Assembly: GCA_916381525.1 (NCBI GenBank)
Contig: CAKAEH010001298.1
Span: 21,116 to 85,115 of the forward strand
DNA from: Cercopithifilaria johnstoni
Lineage: Eukaryota; Nematoda; Chromadorea; Rhabditida; Onchocercidae
Reading direction: 5' to 3'
DNA length: 64,000 nt
The notes beneath the pieces were generated by a model. That model was not told the DNA's origin. It did no database searches and was given only the letters and a program-made list of their open reading frames with translations. The position numbers and the translations under genes are program-made. Positions 37,901 to 52,100 of this stretch are shown here, piece by piece (positions within the stretch are counted from its first letter, which is position 1; each line of letters starts with the position of its first letter).

Positions 37901-40900
37901 AAAAAAACTATATTTAAATTTCAACAGTCATTTTTTCTTTCAAAATATTTTAAATTTCCACTATCATTTTTTCCTCTTAGTTTCAACAGAAGAACAAGTA
38001 AAAAGTTTTGATCGCATAAACATTCTTATGTTATATCCTTCTTTCTATTTGGTTATTTAATATCAGTTTTGATTTTAATTCTCATTATGACTTATGGTAA
38101 CTTTCGACACGTCACCTTCTGAATCCTTTCGTCATATTTATGGTTATAGAAAAAAATCCTTCTGAAGCATATCATAAATGTAAGGAAGTGAAGTTGAATA
38201 GAAACCGAAAAATTTTATTCATTGTATTATTTGGTTAACAGCATATTCTATTCTAAATTTTAAAATTCAATTTCTTTTTTTCATTAAATTCTACTTCTGA
38301 AGGCCAACAATATTTGTATAGCAATTTGATTAGATTTTGAGATTTTCAATTTCGGTGATATGGGAATGTTTTGGTAATATAATTATTACTCTCAAGAAAT
38401 TGTTTTTGCTTTCTTTTACAATCATTAATAATATTATTATTGTTGTTGTTTGTACAAAGCAAAAGCATCAAAAAATAGTTGTAATCCTTCTGAAGCATAA
38501 GTTATTAATTGATATGTTTACTGTATCACTGATAATTTCTAATCTTAAAATTTGTAATAAACTTTTCCACTACAATGTCCGAATACTTTTTTCTTTTCCA
38601 GCAAGCCGAGGACAGCTAATTATGTAAGCAAAGAAAAGAAAAAAATGCTTTTTCCTTTTCCTGACTGAAAATTATAGAAAAGGATAAAATGAGGAAAAGA
38701 CTCTTATGACTAATAGAGCAATGATTCTCTCTCTCCCTCCCTCTCTCTCTCTTTAGCAGGAGAAAAGGATCTTAAATTTATCAAGACAAAAGAAGAATTA
38801 GTGAGTCGATGTCCTTCGTCGAGCCTTTCTCATAGAAAATATATTCGCTATCTTACCTTTGTATAATAGAATTGAATTGAATTGAGTTAGATTAAATTGA
38901 ATTGGATTAGATTGGTGTAATATCTTAAGATATTGAGAACGAATTGCTTGTAAGTAAGCATCTATGTCCATTAATTATGGCAGTATTTTTGTGTCTTGAA
39001 ATTAAAAAGTTTAAACTTTCTGCTGCAATAATTAATAATTAATATCAAAAAAAGAGTTATCGTAAAACTAAAGATTAATATTTCATTCTAATCTTTTCAA
39101 AACTTTTTTCAATTTCACTCTTTTGCGAATGTAAATTCACATCAAAATTTCTGTGCTAATTACTTTCTTTCATAATTTCGGTGTTGTTCATCATTTTAAA
39201 GTTATAGTAAGATTAATTCTCAAAGGAAAGAGGAAAATAACAAATCTTAAGATGCTTATGCTAGCGGTAGCATATGTAAGAGTATTGTTATCTCATTGAT
39301 ATCTTTAATATGAAACCGACAGAAGGAGAAAATTTATTTAATATTGAAATTTAAATTTTATTTTGAAACTGAACTAAGTGGATCAAAATTATTATAATAA
39401 CTTACATTATCTCATGTCAGTTTTGGATTTTTATTGCTGTCATTCAACACATTATTTATTTCTTTTTATGTACAGTTTTTAACTTCTAAAAAAATATAAT
39501 GAGAGTTTGAAAATATATATTTGATGTGTCGCTTCAATATGCAAAACATATATAAATTTATTACGTGAAAATATGAGAAACTTCAATTGTTTTTTACCAA
39601 AAAGTTTCTTTGATTTAAATTCCATCCCTAACTGATGGAATTATTTATAATTTAGGATTTCATCGAATTATTTTACTCTTTTGTGGAAGTATCAGTCATT
39701 TCATGATTTGTAAAGAAATTTGCCACTCTTTTATCTTTTTCCTGTTCATTTTCAATTAATTAAATAGCGAAATATTTGTAAATTCTTCAATTAAAGTCAA
39801 AATCTAATTTTCAACACATTTTTCAGTTTCGTTTCATTCATCTCTCTTAATTGCTATCAATTTTATTGTTTTATAATGAAATAATCTTTTTCATTCGAAA
39901 TTTATTTCAGATTGAATGGAATGAATCTCTGAGAGTTCAAAATAAAAAAAATTGGAAACATAAAAGTTATTTGTATTAAAAATGTGACAATTACATAGGT
40001 ATGAAAGTGTCAAAAATCGAACATTCATGAATGTATCGTTGAATGTATCGTCGTTGCAGCGATATTCAAATGTCATTTTGTTGTTTCGCACGACAGGCGT
40101 TAAATTTCTCGCAAACACAGAGGATTTTTTTGTAAAAAAAAATGTGAATAATTTAAAAACTATAAAGTAAATCTAAATTTTGATATTTTTGACTTAAAAG
40201 AAAATAATGAAATTGAATATCAGATTGATCTGTGAATATCAGATTGATCTGATCACCATTACTGCTACTACTAACTTAAATTGAGGAAGTAAAGGTGAAA
40301 TGAAGGCATGAAAATAGATGGACAAGCTGGTAGTAAGGAATATGTTTGATGATATTGGTTTCAAATCATGGACTTTTTTGCGCAAAAGATTTTTGCTTTT
40401 TTAAATAACTTTTTGTTGTTGCAATGAATTATAGCATCGAATTGACGATTTGATAAATGAATTTAGATTTTGTGTGAATTCTTCCTCTCTTCTCACTATT
40501 ATTTATGCAAATTCTTTCAATAGTAGTTTTCTTGTTATATGATAAATGAATAATTGTTGTTGATTGGACTGAGAATGAAAAGCAGGTGCAATGGTAATCG
40601 TGCATTTTTACGCACTTTGATAAATAACTGACATGACCTGTTTTGTTTAGGAGATAATGTCACCAATATATTCGTTATTACCAGTTATCCCGCTGCTTTT
40701 ATCCCTTTGTTCCATTCTAAGTTCATTCAGCTTTAAATTCTGCAATTTTTTCTTGTCGGCTAGAATTAGTTAATATAAAGGTAAAGATCTTTTTTCGTTT
40801 CTATATTTACTAATTGTTAGATTCATTTTCTCAAATTAAGTGTAATTTTTTTTTACAGAAAACCTTTAGCAAGTTTGAATTTTCATTTTTAGTTATCACT

Positions 40901-43101
40901 TATAATTCATCTTTGTTATTAAGCTTCCTTTACATTCTTGAAATAAAGTATTTCCGGAATGTTATTATCGGTATTAAAGCAAATTCAGGAAAAAACTTGT
41001 TATAAGTACTTAATTCATCAGAAATTTTCAATGTTTCTGTCATATTTGTTATTGATTATCGAAATTCAATGGAACAGAATTCTACTTACAAATGTAATCT
41101 TCTATCTAGCTTATTTCAAGTTTAATTAAACTTCAGAAAGTGATTAGATTTGAATAATTAGTAGTTATGTCAGGGTTGGTGATGGACCAAATTTGGCTCC
41201 CATTATAGTGTGTGTAATTGCATTCAATTGACATGAGGCTATTGTTATTACCAATGTTCCTTGGCTACTGACAAGCCTATTTTACCGTTCATTTTATGGA
41301 TTTTGGTTGGTCCGAGAATGAAATAAGACTATCCTTAAGTATAATAACTGACAACAAAACTTTTTGTACTTTCACGACGTATGTCGAAAAACACTCCTTC
41401 TTTATTATCATATTGTTAATTTTACAATTTTTAATCCTATTAAATTTATTCTCGTATTTTTTCTTTCGGCTTACCTCTCGAAGAAAGGAATTCGCAAGAA
41501 ATAAATATTAGAATAGGGAAAATTGTGCTTTAAGTACTACGCGATCGCTATTATTTGCTTTCTATATGTATCTCTGCGCTTTCGATTGCTATCAAATTTC
41601 ATTCAAATTATAATCTCAGTGACATTGATGTGCATGTTTTAATGGAAATGGGAGTATCAAGTATATCACAGGATTATTCAAAGATAAAATATAGTTAACC
41701 ATTTTTCTATTATCGAATTATTAGCATGATTTGAAACTTCAGCAAAACGTGTCACGCATAATTAGAATTCTTTCACTTTTTCCTCATTTTCCAAACTTTT
41801 GATCTACAAAGTTTTCCACATACTATTCTTCCTCTCATTCGCTCAAAACGTTAACTATTTGTTAGTGCAAAGTGACGTAACATAACACTTTTCACTTAAA
41901 TTGAAGATGATAAAGAGTTTTGCAGTGGCGAAGTGGTTTATGTTAAGTAAGTATCCATGCTGAGTATCGTTTTATCTGTTCCTTTATTTGTGTCAGGTCA
42001 ACCTTTCATTATTCATTAACATATCAATAATTCCTTATTTTAACTTCCTGTTCAGCTAAACGCATTCGTCAACTGCTTACATTTCACCACTGTTGAAATA
42101 AAGTAAGAGTGAAGTTTTTTCTTTTTTTAGTTTAAACTTTTTTGAACTATCTATTTGGAATTATAAAAATAGTTTAAATGAAGAATATGCGATGAAATGA
42201 TAGTGAAAGACAAAGCAAAATGATTGCAAGGTGACTGCAATCAATAAGAAGTGATGGATTAGCAATATCAATAAGGTTGCCATCACTTCATCAATTCCCA
42301 TTTTTCCTTTTCTTCTCGTTCTTCGATTTTTACCGCTTATTGGCTGACTCTTATTACCACTATCGGCTAATATGAACATTGTCCAGCTAATTCTACACAA
42401 GAGTAGACAATTGTCAACCGATATTGCAGTATGCTCGTTATTTCCCCTTTTTTGACTCTTATGTTAGCAAAAATTTTATAAATTTGTAATTCTAATTTTT
42501 CTAAAGTTTCTAATTCTAATTTTGCTGCTTTAAAATCTCTTGAAGATTCCTGCATATCTTTTTTAAATTTTACAAGTTTCAAATTTAATATTTCAAATTC
42601 CTTTGCATTTCATTCATACTTTTTCTTGAAATATTCAATCAGTCTTTTAGCTAAATATTATATTGCTATTGTTAAATTACTTCAATTATTCGCTTCAATG
42701 AATAAAATGTATTAATAGTTCGAGAAAATTGTATACAAAAAGAGCAAGCAACATTTAAGAAAGGCGTTTAAAAGATTTAATGAAAGTCTGAAATTTTCCT
42801 CAAACTGTGACGTGTCAATAACAATAATTGTCTGTTACTACTAGTAAACAGTGACAAAATTATTTTCTCTCAGGGCTAAATTTGTCATTTACTTATTATG
42901 ACATGTTCCTGTTTGCCATTTAAGCCTTATTTGTGGTATTCCTTTTGCTGCCACTCCTAAGAAGTAATTCTTGGAGAAATTGCTTATCTGATATTTCCGC
43001 ACATGCACTTTCAGGCAATACATTCTTTACCACATTTCTTCACTACTTCCATCTGCTCTACAGTATGCTAATTTAGGAGAGAGACTCTTTTTCCCTCCTC
43101 C

Positions 43102-43136
<35 letters not shown>

Positions 43137-46100
43137 CTCAAACTAATTTTATCATTTTGGTCATGTTACGTTACTTTTGTCAAATTATAAGAAATCTATT
43201 TGCTTAAACGATTTGAATTGAAGTGTTTTCGGATAGAATTAAGCTAATCATAGCAATTTCAGTTAGAAGAACAGAATGAACGTTTACGATTACAAAATCT
43301 AAAGTATACCGCTCAATTACAAGTTTTAAAATCGTGCGCTGATCGAACAAAACATTGGCAAACTTCTGTTCTTTTTTCTAATTCCGTAACGGTATGATTA
43401 TCATTCTGTACCTGTTTTATCAATAATTTAAATATGAATGATTGAATTATTTCATAATTGTAATCTTTTTCTTTTGAATTAAAACTCAATCATTTCTTCT
43501 TTTGAATTAAAATTTGTGAAATGGATGATACCGTAATAGTGATTTCTATTGTGTATTGATGAATATTTGAGAGTAAGCATATGCGGGATGGACATTAGCG
43601 TTTCGGGATTGTCTATCATTCACTGTCGTTAATGATGATATCGTGAGATTGTGTCGTTTGTACTTTACTGCCAATAATTCTTGATTGGTATATTTATAGG
43701 GCGCAATATCGTTGATGATGATGGATCGAACATCGGACGATAGTGGTTTGACATCTGACGATACATGGGAGAAAAAGATAGATCAAATGATGATGACACA
43801 ATCAGCTTCTGCTCTCGGTAAAAGCAATTCACTGCGACATCCTAAAAAGCCTGGCTAGTTCTCCGATATAGCTCGATAATCTTTTTATGACTGTTTAAAA
43901 ATCTTTTTTAAATTTCATTCTACACGAATTATCGATTTTTGAGTCTTTTTTATTCCAAATTTTTTTGTTTGCAAGCTGACATGCATTTTTTGAACATGTG
44001 TTGCAATCAAAATGTTGTAATGCGCATAATTATCAGTACGCTAACGCTGTTCAATTAATGCATGTCAGCTAGATGTGCTTGCACACATTTTTTTTTTTCA
44101 ATGAATCCGCAGGAGTTCTAGGGTTGAAATATTGGAAGGCATAATTTGATTTATTCCATCAATTAAGACTTATTTTATTTAAATTAAACCAATTAAATAT
44201 GAAAAAAATTTTTGGAATGCACTAGAATTTCTCGCCACTTTGAGATTATTATTCTCATTTAGCCAGCATTTTAAACGTGAGATTTGCAAACACTTAGCTT
44301 CCTCTTTCTGGAGATTTAATGATTCATTTAAAAAATTGAGTTGAAGTAAAAGGTTGGTAAATTTCCTCTAAATATCTCCTAGTACTTATATGACAAAAGC
44401 TTGAATTTGGAATAGAATTACGATGTTAATTACATTAATAAAATCCTGTACACATTTCTAGCTTTAGAACTTTGAACTCACTGTGCTTTTTTGTCTGCGG
44501 AATATAAGAATGAATTCTCAAAGATTTAATGTTTTCTTTTCAGGTCGTACCCACAGTTCATCGCAAGGAAGAGGAGAAAAGCAGAGTGATGAAACATCAT
44601 CAACCACCGATTCTTCACCACATGAAGAGAAATTGAAACCAATACCAACTCCACGGAAAACAAAGCCTTCAAGGCCACTTGATTCAGTTACCGTAAGTTG
44701 ATCAATTTGATTTAAACTTTTATATTTGAGCTGGAGAAAAATTTGAAGGAAGAGTTAATTATTCTTTTCAAAATTCATCCTTGTTTATTATGTTGATCCA
44801 GCTCATTCCTAACTGCGCTAACAGCAACAGAAGTGAAACATTCGTAGATTTGCAAGGGAAGTATTAATGTGCATAGTGCTAAAAGTGATTATAAACAATG
44901 CTTTTGAAGTGTTTTCTAGTAAGCTTTGTGAAAATTGAAGGTACTTTTGCATTGTCGTCAACAAGAAAGGAAACTTCTCCATTGCTATCCAGCATTAAAA
45001 AATGTTGGAATAATTTCGTTTATATTTCCTTGTCTTACACCTCTTCCTTTTTATGAATTCAAGCGCGCCATTTTAAATGCTTCTATGTTGAGAATTAGCA
45101 ACAGCTTTGAAATCAAGGAAGTTTGCTTGGAATTGAACACGGTCTAAAATCTAAAATGAGTACCAGAATTAAATGCTGCAAAAGTTATTTCCCTTTTTTT
45201 GTTTTAAAATCTTTTAAAGAATTTTGGATTGCCTGTCACCATTTGTCTTTTTATCAATTTGGTAATTAAACGAAATTTTTGATTAGCAGTGTTAATTTTT
45301 TTTATGATTTAAATTATGGCCCAATTATCTAATCTGTTCAAGTGAACCCAAATAATTTAAATGACAAAGTAATGTTTGTATTAGAGTAGAATTTGAATAA
45401 ATATATTTATAAGCTAATACTAGAAATAAGTTACAATAAGTGATGAGATGTATTATATATCCTGATGGCCTAAATAAATCCTCAGCAGAAATCAAAGGCA
45501 GTTTGTGTTAAGGAGGCTGTGCCAAGAGGAAAAATTTATTTGCTTGGTAACTAGTTTCTTAGGTTTTTTCTTCGTACTGTTAGAGTCGCTGTTTCATCGC
45601 TTTCTCTGTGTTAACTTCTGGAGATGTATGTGATGTGCTCAGAGGTTGGGCAGACAAAATAAAATGTCGGTGCTCGTGGTTTGCACATTTTCAATTCATC
45701 GTTTGTCCCTTCATACTTCTACTTCCATTCCTCACTCAACCATCATGGTCAGATGCTTCATTATTTCCCTTTTTTGAAATATTTTCTTTCGTATAATTTT
45801 TTAAAAGTTTTCAACTATTCTTTACTACTATCTATTGGTATATTGGCATCCATTTATTCTGTCTGCATCTTCATAGTGTTTGTTCTTTTATCGTTCATTA
45901 TATCTTGAAAATATCTGGAAGTCCCTTTCCGAATTGATAAACATTGTAAAATTTGATATATCAGCTGACGGCGAAATGGCGCCTAATTAGATCTGATCGC
46001 GGGCATGCGAATTCTTTTCATAGCATCTGGACTTTATGAATATCTTCCTATTTTAAAAATGATCATTAATGTGTACTCTTTTTTAAAAGCTTAGTTAAGC

Positions 46101-49100
46101 TTTCTTAAGTATCTTTCTAAATGATTGCGTTCTTTGGAAATAATGCCGCTGTTTGTGAAATACCAGCTTTCTTTGAGCAGCACTTCGGATGTAACTCAGA
46201 AGTCTAAACTTTCCATTCTTTTTTTTCTTTGCAAAAATGTGTATTCTTTCTTAAAATCTTGCTTAAGCATTTTTAAGTATCTTCCTAAAAAAAGTTAGAA
46301 ATAGGCAAACAAGATTTATTTCAAATTTCACAGAATATTATTTGTTGAGTGCCTTGACAGTCTCTTGATTAGAATGAGCAAGTTTCAAGATGAAACTTGA
46401 ATAAGATGACTAGGACCATTGATTTTTCCTAATCGCGATTAATAATTAATTCAATATACAGACGAAAACTGTCGTTATTTCAAATTTCAGATTGAAAGGG
46501 ATAGTTTGAATTCATATGACGAGGAAAATGACTATAAAGAGAATGATGAATTTTTCGATGAAATCGAATATTCGGAATCTCCTGAAAAGTACTCGTTTCA
46601 TTATTTTTGTAAATTTTCGGGTCTGATGACAAAATTATCAATATCCGACCAAAATTATTCGCTGCCATATACAATAGCAAAAGTTAATTTTCAAGAGCAA
46701 CTGATGAATAAGTAGATAAAATGTGTTTGGAAAAAGTGACTATTAATGAGAAAAGGTAATGAGAAGGTCGATTAATAGATGGCGTGGGAAGGGCAATATG
46801 AAAAGCGCAAAAAAAAAAGAAGAATTCAAGTTCTCATAACATTTTTAGCTACAGCTTAAATAGGCTCTAAATTAATAACTTTTTGATTTAAAAAACAGCA
46901 TACGAAGAATGTTTTTTTAATGGGTGACTCATAATTCAAGAAGGTTCAGGAAATTGATGATTTTTTTCCCTTTGTAATAAATCATTCTATGTTCATTCTA
47001 ACGCAGTGAAAATTCCCAACCTGAAATAATGAGAACTTGTTCCTTGAGGTGAATTGAGAGCGCCCTGTACTTTTTTGTCCAACGTTTGACTTGATGTTCT
47101 CTATCCTTGGTATTTTTTATGAGGATGACGAACACAAATGAAAAGTATTATGAAGTTCTCTGAAGTATTTTTGTTTTGATACTTTTAAAGAGTTTGCCTG
47201 TCACAATTTCGAAAGAAAGAATTGTGTATTTGCCGAAGTCTATAAGTATCAGTTTTATAATTGTCCTGTGTTGCGTCTGCCAATAGTTTGTGTCATACTT
47301 AGATTCTTAGAAAAGATTTCATAATATCAACAGTTAAACCGTTTCGTTTAATCCATCGAATGATTGCGCTGCTTTTTCCGATTCCACTAATTAGCATACG
47401 ATGAAAATACTGTACCAGGCAGAACAAAAAAAAAGTTTCGGGCATTTTATGCTTCAGAGATAAATTTTTCATCAGCAATTTTTTTTCTCTTTATATTTAA
47501 AAATTTCCAGGGATGTTGCCGATTATGTAAATTTAAACGAACTTTTTCTATTAGGATCAGATACTTATAACACCATGATGCAGCATCCACCTGCCTTACC
47601 ATTGCATAAACCACCAAGTCAGTGGGTAAGTGTTGATAATTAATTGTATCTGGTCTGATTTTAGAACACTACCGCAATCCTAATCATCCTATTGAAGTCG
47701 AGTCTGATTCAAATATTTTGCAGGAAACCAAATTATATCAAATAGCAGAACGTTGCCTTAGTACAGTGATAAATGAAGATCAGTTGGCTCAATGCAGTGG
47801 TATTTTGAACAAAAATATGAGTGATAATGTAAGTAGTTCTTTTTCAAGTGATTTTCATCCACTTAATAGACATAATTTTTTTAGTTTTCAAGCTATTGAA
47901 ATGAATGCGAACATTTTGTAGACAAGTGACTTGTGCTCTTCTCCTTCACGTGGTTCCGGTGAAAGCTCAAGATCGTCAAATCAGCATAAAAGCCGCATCG
48001 ATTTCACGTGTATCAAGGAAGGGGATTATGCGGTACCACCAGATGCAAGTCAGGATATCAGAGCAACTCTGATTAGTTCTACTGAACCGGTAGGTTACTT
48101 AATCCTTCCTTATTATTTGCAAAGTACAACTTTCAAGGCAAAGTTACTGTTTTTTGAATATTTCTGGCTAAGTAATTGATGATTTCAGCTAGAAAAATGT
48201 GGTTATTTGACACAGATGACTGACAGCAGGCTCAAGTCGCTGAAAAGACGTTATTTCGTATTCAGGAATGGCTTTCTTACTTTGTATAGAACGCAGGTTA
48301 GTTAATTACTGTGGATACCATTCACTTCTGTTTTTATTTCAGATTTCATTTATTCTTTTCAGTAGTTCGGTTCTGTAATTTGTATCACATCAGAAAAAGT
48401 AGGCATTTGTTGATTTCAAAATCATATTAATGAAAACCAAGATAAGCCAATGCTCTCATTTCGCTCGTTGTTTTCTAACATCTGGGCTTTCATTTTGGAA
48501 AAAATTTTTCAGAAAAATCATTTAAAAGGCGAGGAACCACTGATTAGAATTCCAGTGTCCGATATCCGTTCTGTAACAAAACTGGTCAACAAAATGGGTT
48601 ATGGTTTACAGGTTTTTTTATTAAATTTTCATTTTTCACACCTTATATTATTTTCTGTCACCATAATGAAAGAAGTGGAGTGAAACAAATGAATCTAATT
48701 TTGTCTGAAAGAGAGATAGGATCACCTTTTTAGATAACGGCAACAAATAATGAATACTGTTATGCAGCTGAATCAGATCGTGCTACCGATGAATGGATTG
48801 CTGTTCTGACACGTAGTTTACATACTGCGACTATTTCAGAAGTTAGCCAGCGTGCTACTGGGCTTAATGCTGACATTAATGGCTATGTCATAAAGGTTAT
48901 GCAATGTTCTGATATTTTATGATGAAATAGTTTTAAGATCAATAACGAGTCGATAAATTAATCAGATGGGATTAACGTTACTTTCATTAACTAAATGATT
49001 GACACTTTTCATCAGATGTAAGCAGAGATATTTTTTGTGTTTTTTTAACAGCTTGTTTTAATGTTTCTAAAGAAAATCATTGTACAATTAATTCCAGGCA

Positions 49101-52100
49101 AAATGTGGTAGTACAAGGCGTTTTTTCGCATCTATAGTAGATAATAAATTGCTGTTTTTCAAGAGTCCTGATGATCGGGTTAGTGTTCTCGTTATTTCCT
49201 TCAAGTTTTATCTGTTATTTGATTAGTATGATGCAAACAATGTATATTTAAGAAGTTATTTATTGTAACAAGTTCATATTCAGGTTCCATGTTCTCATAT
49301 GTATCTACGAGGTGCACATATCTGTGAGAAAATGAAAACTGCTGCTGATGAATCAAGTGGAAGTTCTGATGAGCAAAATGAAAATCATGCGAAAGGGTTC
49401 GATCACACTATCTCGATCGAGGTTTTTGTTATTACAATTAACATTTTCGGATTCCTTTTGGTTCCATTGAAATAATTTGTTAAAGTTTTAGAGTTAATAC
49501 GTGCTGTGTCCCATTTCTGCAGCCATTTTTCTGTATCACGGATTTAGATTTCAAACGTCGACCCAGTTTACATTGTTTTGCGAAGTGCTGAAGAAAAGGA
49601 TAAATGGATTTATTTTTTGAAAAAAGCCGCTAATGATGCAACATTCAGTGGAACTGCTTTCGAGGTATTAATACAAAGGATGATGAAGCAAAATGTTGAA
49701 GATGGTAAAGATGTTTTCTCTGAAGCGTTTTTTTAACTATATGATATTGTTTTTCGAAGTGGTCTCATTTATGTAAGATTCTTTTCGACAATTTCAATAA
49801 AAACATTTTTTTTTTGGCGCCGGTAACTGGCAAAATGGTTCCCTTGTTTTTCTTCTGTAATTTCAATTAGTCGCAACATTTCATTTTGTCTGCATATGGA
49901 AGCAAGGATAGATTTTGCTCTCCATTATTTTTTCTATTTTTCGTATGAGAACATGAAGTTTTAGTTTTTTGCAGTCTCTTCTTTGTTATTTCGCAGAATT
50001 TGGTGTAAATTTTTTAAGTTTTTTCGTTGCATTAATGATTTATAAGTTAAAGTGAAGAAAGGAATTTGAATATCTTTCAATTATTTTTACTTCATTTTAT
50101 CAGAAGAGATAACATTGCAACTTCCATTTCACTGTATTTTCTCTTGCAGAGGATTTATTATGGAATGATGTACTTTTTACTGCGTGTGAAGAAAAGCCGA
50201 AAGAAACGTTAACAACAGTATTAGATGAAACGCTCAAAAAGAAAGCACTGGAACTAGGTCGAGCATGTTTTATGTTTACTTCGGTGTTAATGAGACCAAC
50301 AGGGGTGCAGTACCATATTGATCTTGCTCAAAATATTCTTACTACTGCGATGTCCAGTGATTTGCTCAAAAATGAGCTTTATGCTAACTTGATAAAGCTT
50401 ACATCTAGTTCAATGCCGTATGGAATTCAGGTACACATATCTTCCTTCTCGCTCTACTGGTTCTGTTTCCAATCAGAACTGCAGAATTGTTTTTACTAAT
50501 ATGAAAACTTGATTAAATAGTTTTGATACTGTTATTTAACAGAGATTTATTGTACTTTGAAATTAGCAGTGTAAGATAAATTATACGTGCATAATTTACC
50601 TTGCACTGCTAATTTCAAAGTCGTATTTGAGTTCAACTTGGAAATGTTCGACCTGGGTTTTGTAGCTATTCTTAACATTAATAGCCCAATTTTCAATTAC
50701 TTTCAGGCCTGGAAATTAATGGCTTTAACGACACCGTTATTTACACCACGGCAATATTCGCTTTTGTGGTTGCTTCGTCGACATATTGAAAGATGGAGTG
50801 GAAAAAGGTGTCGATTTTATATTTCTATTTTAAATGTTCCTTGTGAGTACTTTTACTTGTTACTAAATTTCAAATTAAGCTATAATAGATTCTCGGCTTC
50901 ATGATTCACATTTTTCTACAACATTATACTTATGGTACTTAATTTTCCAATTATTTTTAAGATGTGATGAAGGTAATTTTGCCTTGTATTGCTTGCGCGC
51001 TTTCAATCGTTGCCTGAAAGCACATGGACGAACAGAGGGACCAAGTAAACTTGAGGCAATCTCCATATTAACCAGGGATCCAACTTCAACGAATATGCCG
51101 CATAGCATCCCAGTACTGCTGCCAAATAATGAATATCAAGTAAGCTACAAAAAAGATATTTTACTTGTCATTTTGCGATGACTGTGATTGCATTAAAGGT
51201 TTTTCGTTGCTGAATGCATAATGATGCATAGTATTCCTTCACTTTTCAAGAACTGATGTTTGCTCTTTATTTATGTTGTTGATCATTAATGATGAAGCAT
51301 TTAAGGACAATTAAAACTTAAAAAGCTTTCAAGGTTATCGATTTTGATGGTTCCACGCTTATTGGCGATTGTTTATCAACTTTATGTGTGAAATGTGGTT
51401 TAAGACCAGCGCTTTTGAGTGGTTACGCTTTGTACATAGAGGATCCGCTGGAACGGAACTCTTATCTTCTTTTAAAAAGCAAACAGAAGGCAAATTCTAA
51501 TATGTTATGATTTTATAATCGTTACTTTCTGATTCCCTTGAAATATTTTACCAAGTTTTCCGAAATAACAGAGCTTACAAAATTGCTGAGAAACTGACTT
51601 ATTTTTCAGTTGTGTGACTGTATATCACGTTGGGAACGTGAATTAATAGACAATAAATGTGGACGAGTCACTGAAGATGTTGCTCGGATAAAATTATCTA
51701 TTCGACAGAGGCAATATTGGAGTCATCTGGTCTCTTCGGAAACACCTGCTGAACGCATATTTCTGGTTCATCGGATGGCTGGCGAAATTGTTGCTGGAAG
51801 GGTACCGTTGAGCAGCGAGTTAGCGGAGGAATTAGCAGCTGTTTATGCACAAGTAAATTATTTTCATGTTCTTGTAAGGAACGATATCTGATGAACAATT
51901 CCGTAAAATTATTACCTCTTATTATCCTTCAAAGCTGCTAGATGTTGGTTGTGAAAGATTGTTAAGGTAAGATTTAATTATGCGGCAACATATTTATGCT
52001 TTTAAGTCACTTTGGGTCTGATGATATATTTCAGCTCAAATTTGGAGACATGGGAACGGTATCCGATGAACAATTCCGTGAAATTATTACCTCTTATTAT

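Larger units (their letters stand above)
32038..43262 (+). other. 11.2-kb first intron of max-1
   Basis: No recognised gene on either strand. It contains pyrimidine microsatellites (38726-38753, 43086-43137), a strong inverted repeat (32532-32583), a 19-bp tandem duplication (40214-40251) and a 66-nt segment with exon-like borders (37515-37580). Several frames of 60-107 codons are AT-rich and repetitive and I judge them non-coding. Long first introns often carry enhancers or alternative promoters; that is inference here. Confidence 0.65.

Noticed and set aside
37737..38060. 107-codon plus-strand frame in the max-1 intron
   Set aside because: Phe/Leu-rich translation of T-rich sequence, and a second open frame of 70 codons overlaps it.
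44935..45147. 70-codon frame in max-1 intron 4
   Set aside because: Does not start at a convincing acceptor. Exons 4 and 5 join in phase without it.
51878..51966. Upstream exon-20 copy as a mutually exclusive exon
   Set aside because: The gap from the exon 19 donor is only 25 bases and the phase does not match, so it cannot be spliced in as it stands.
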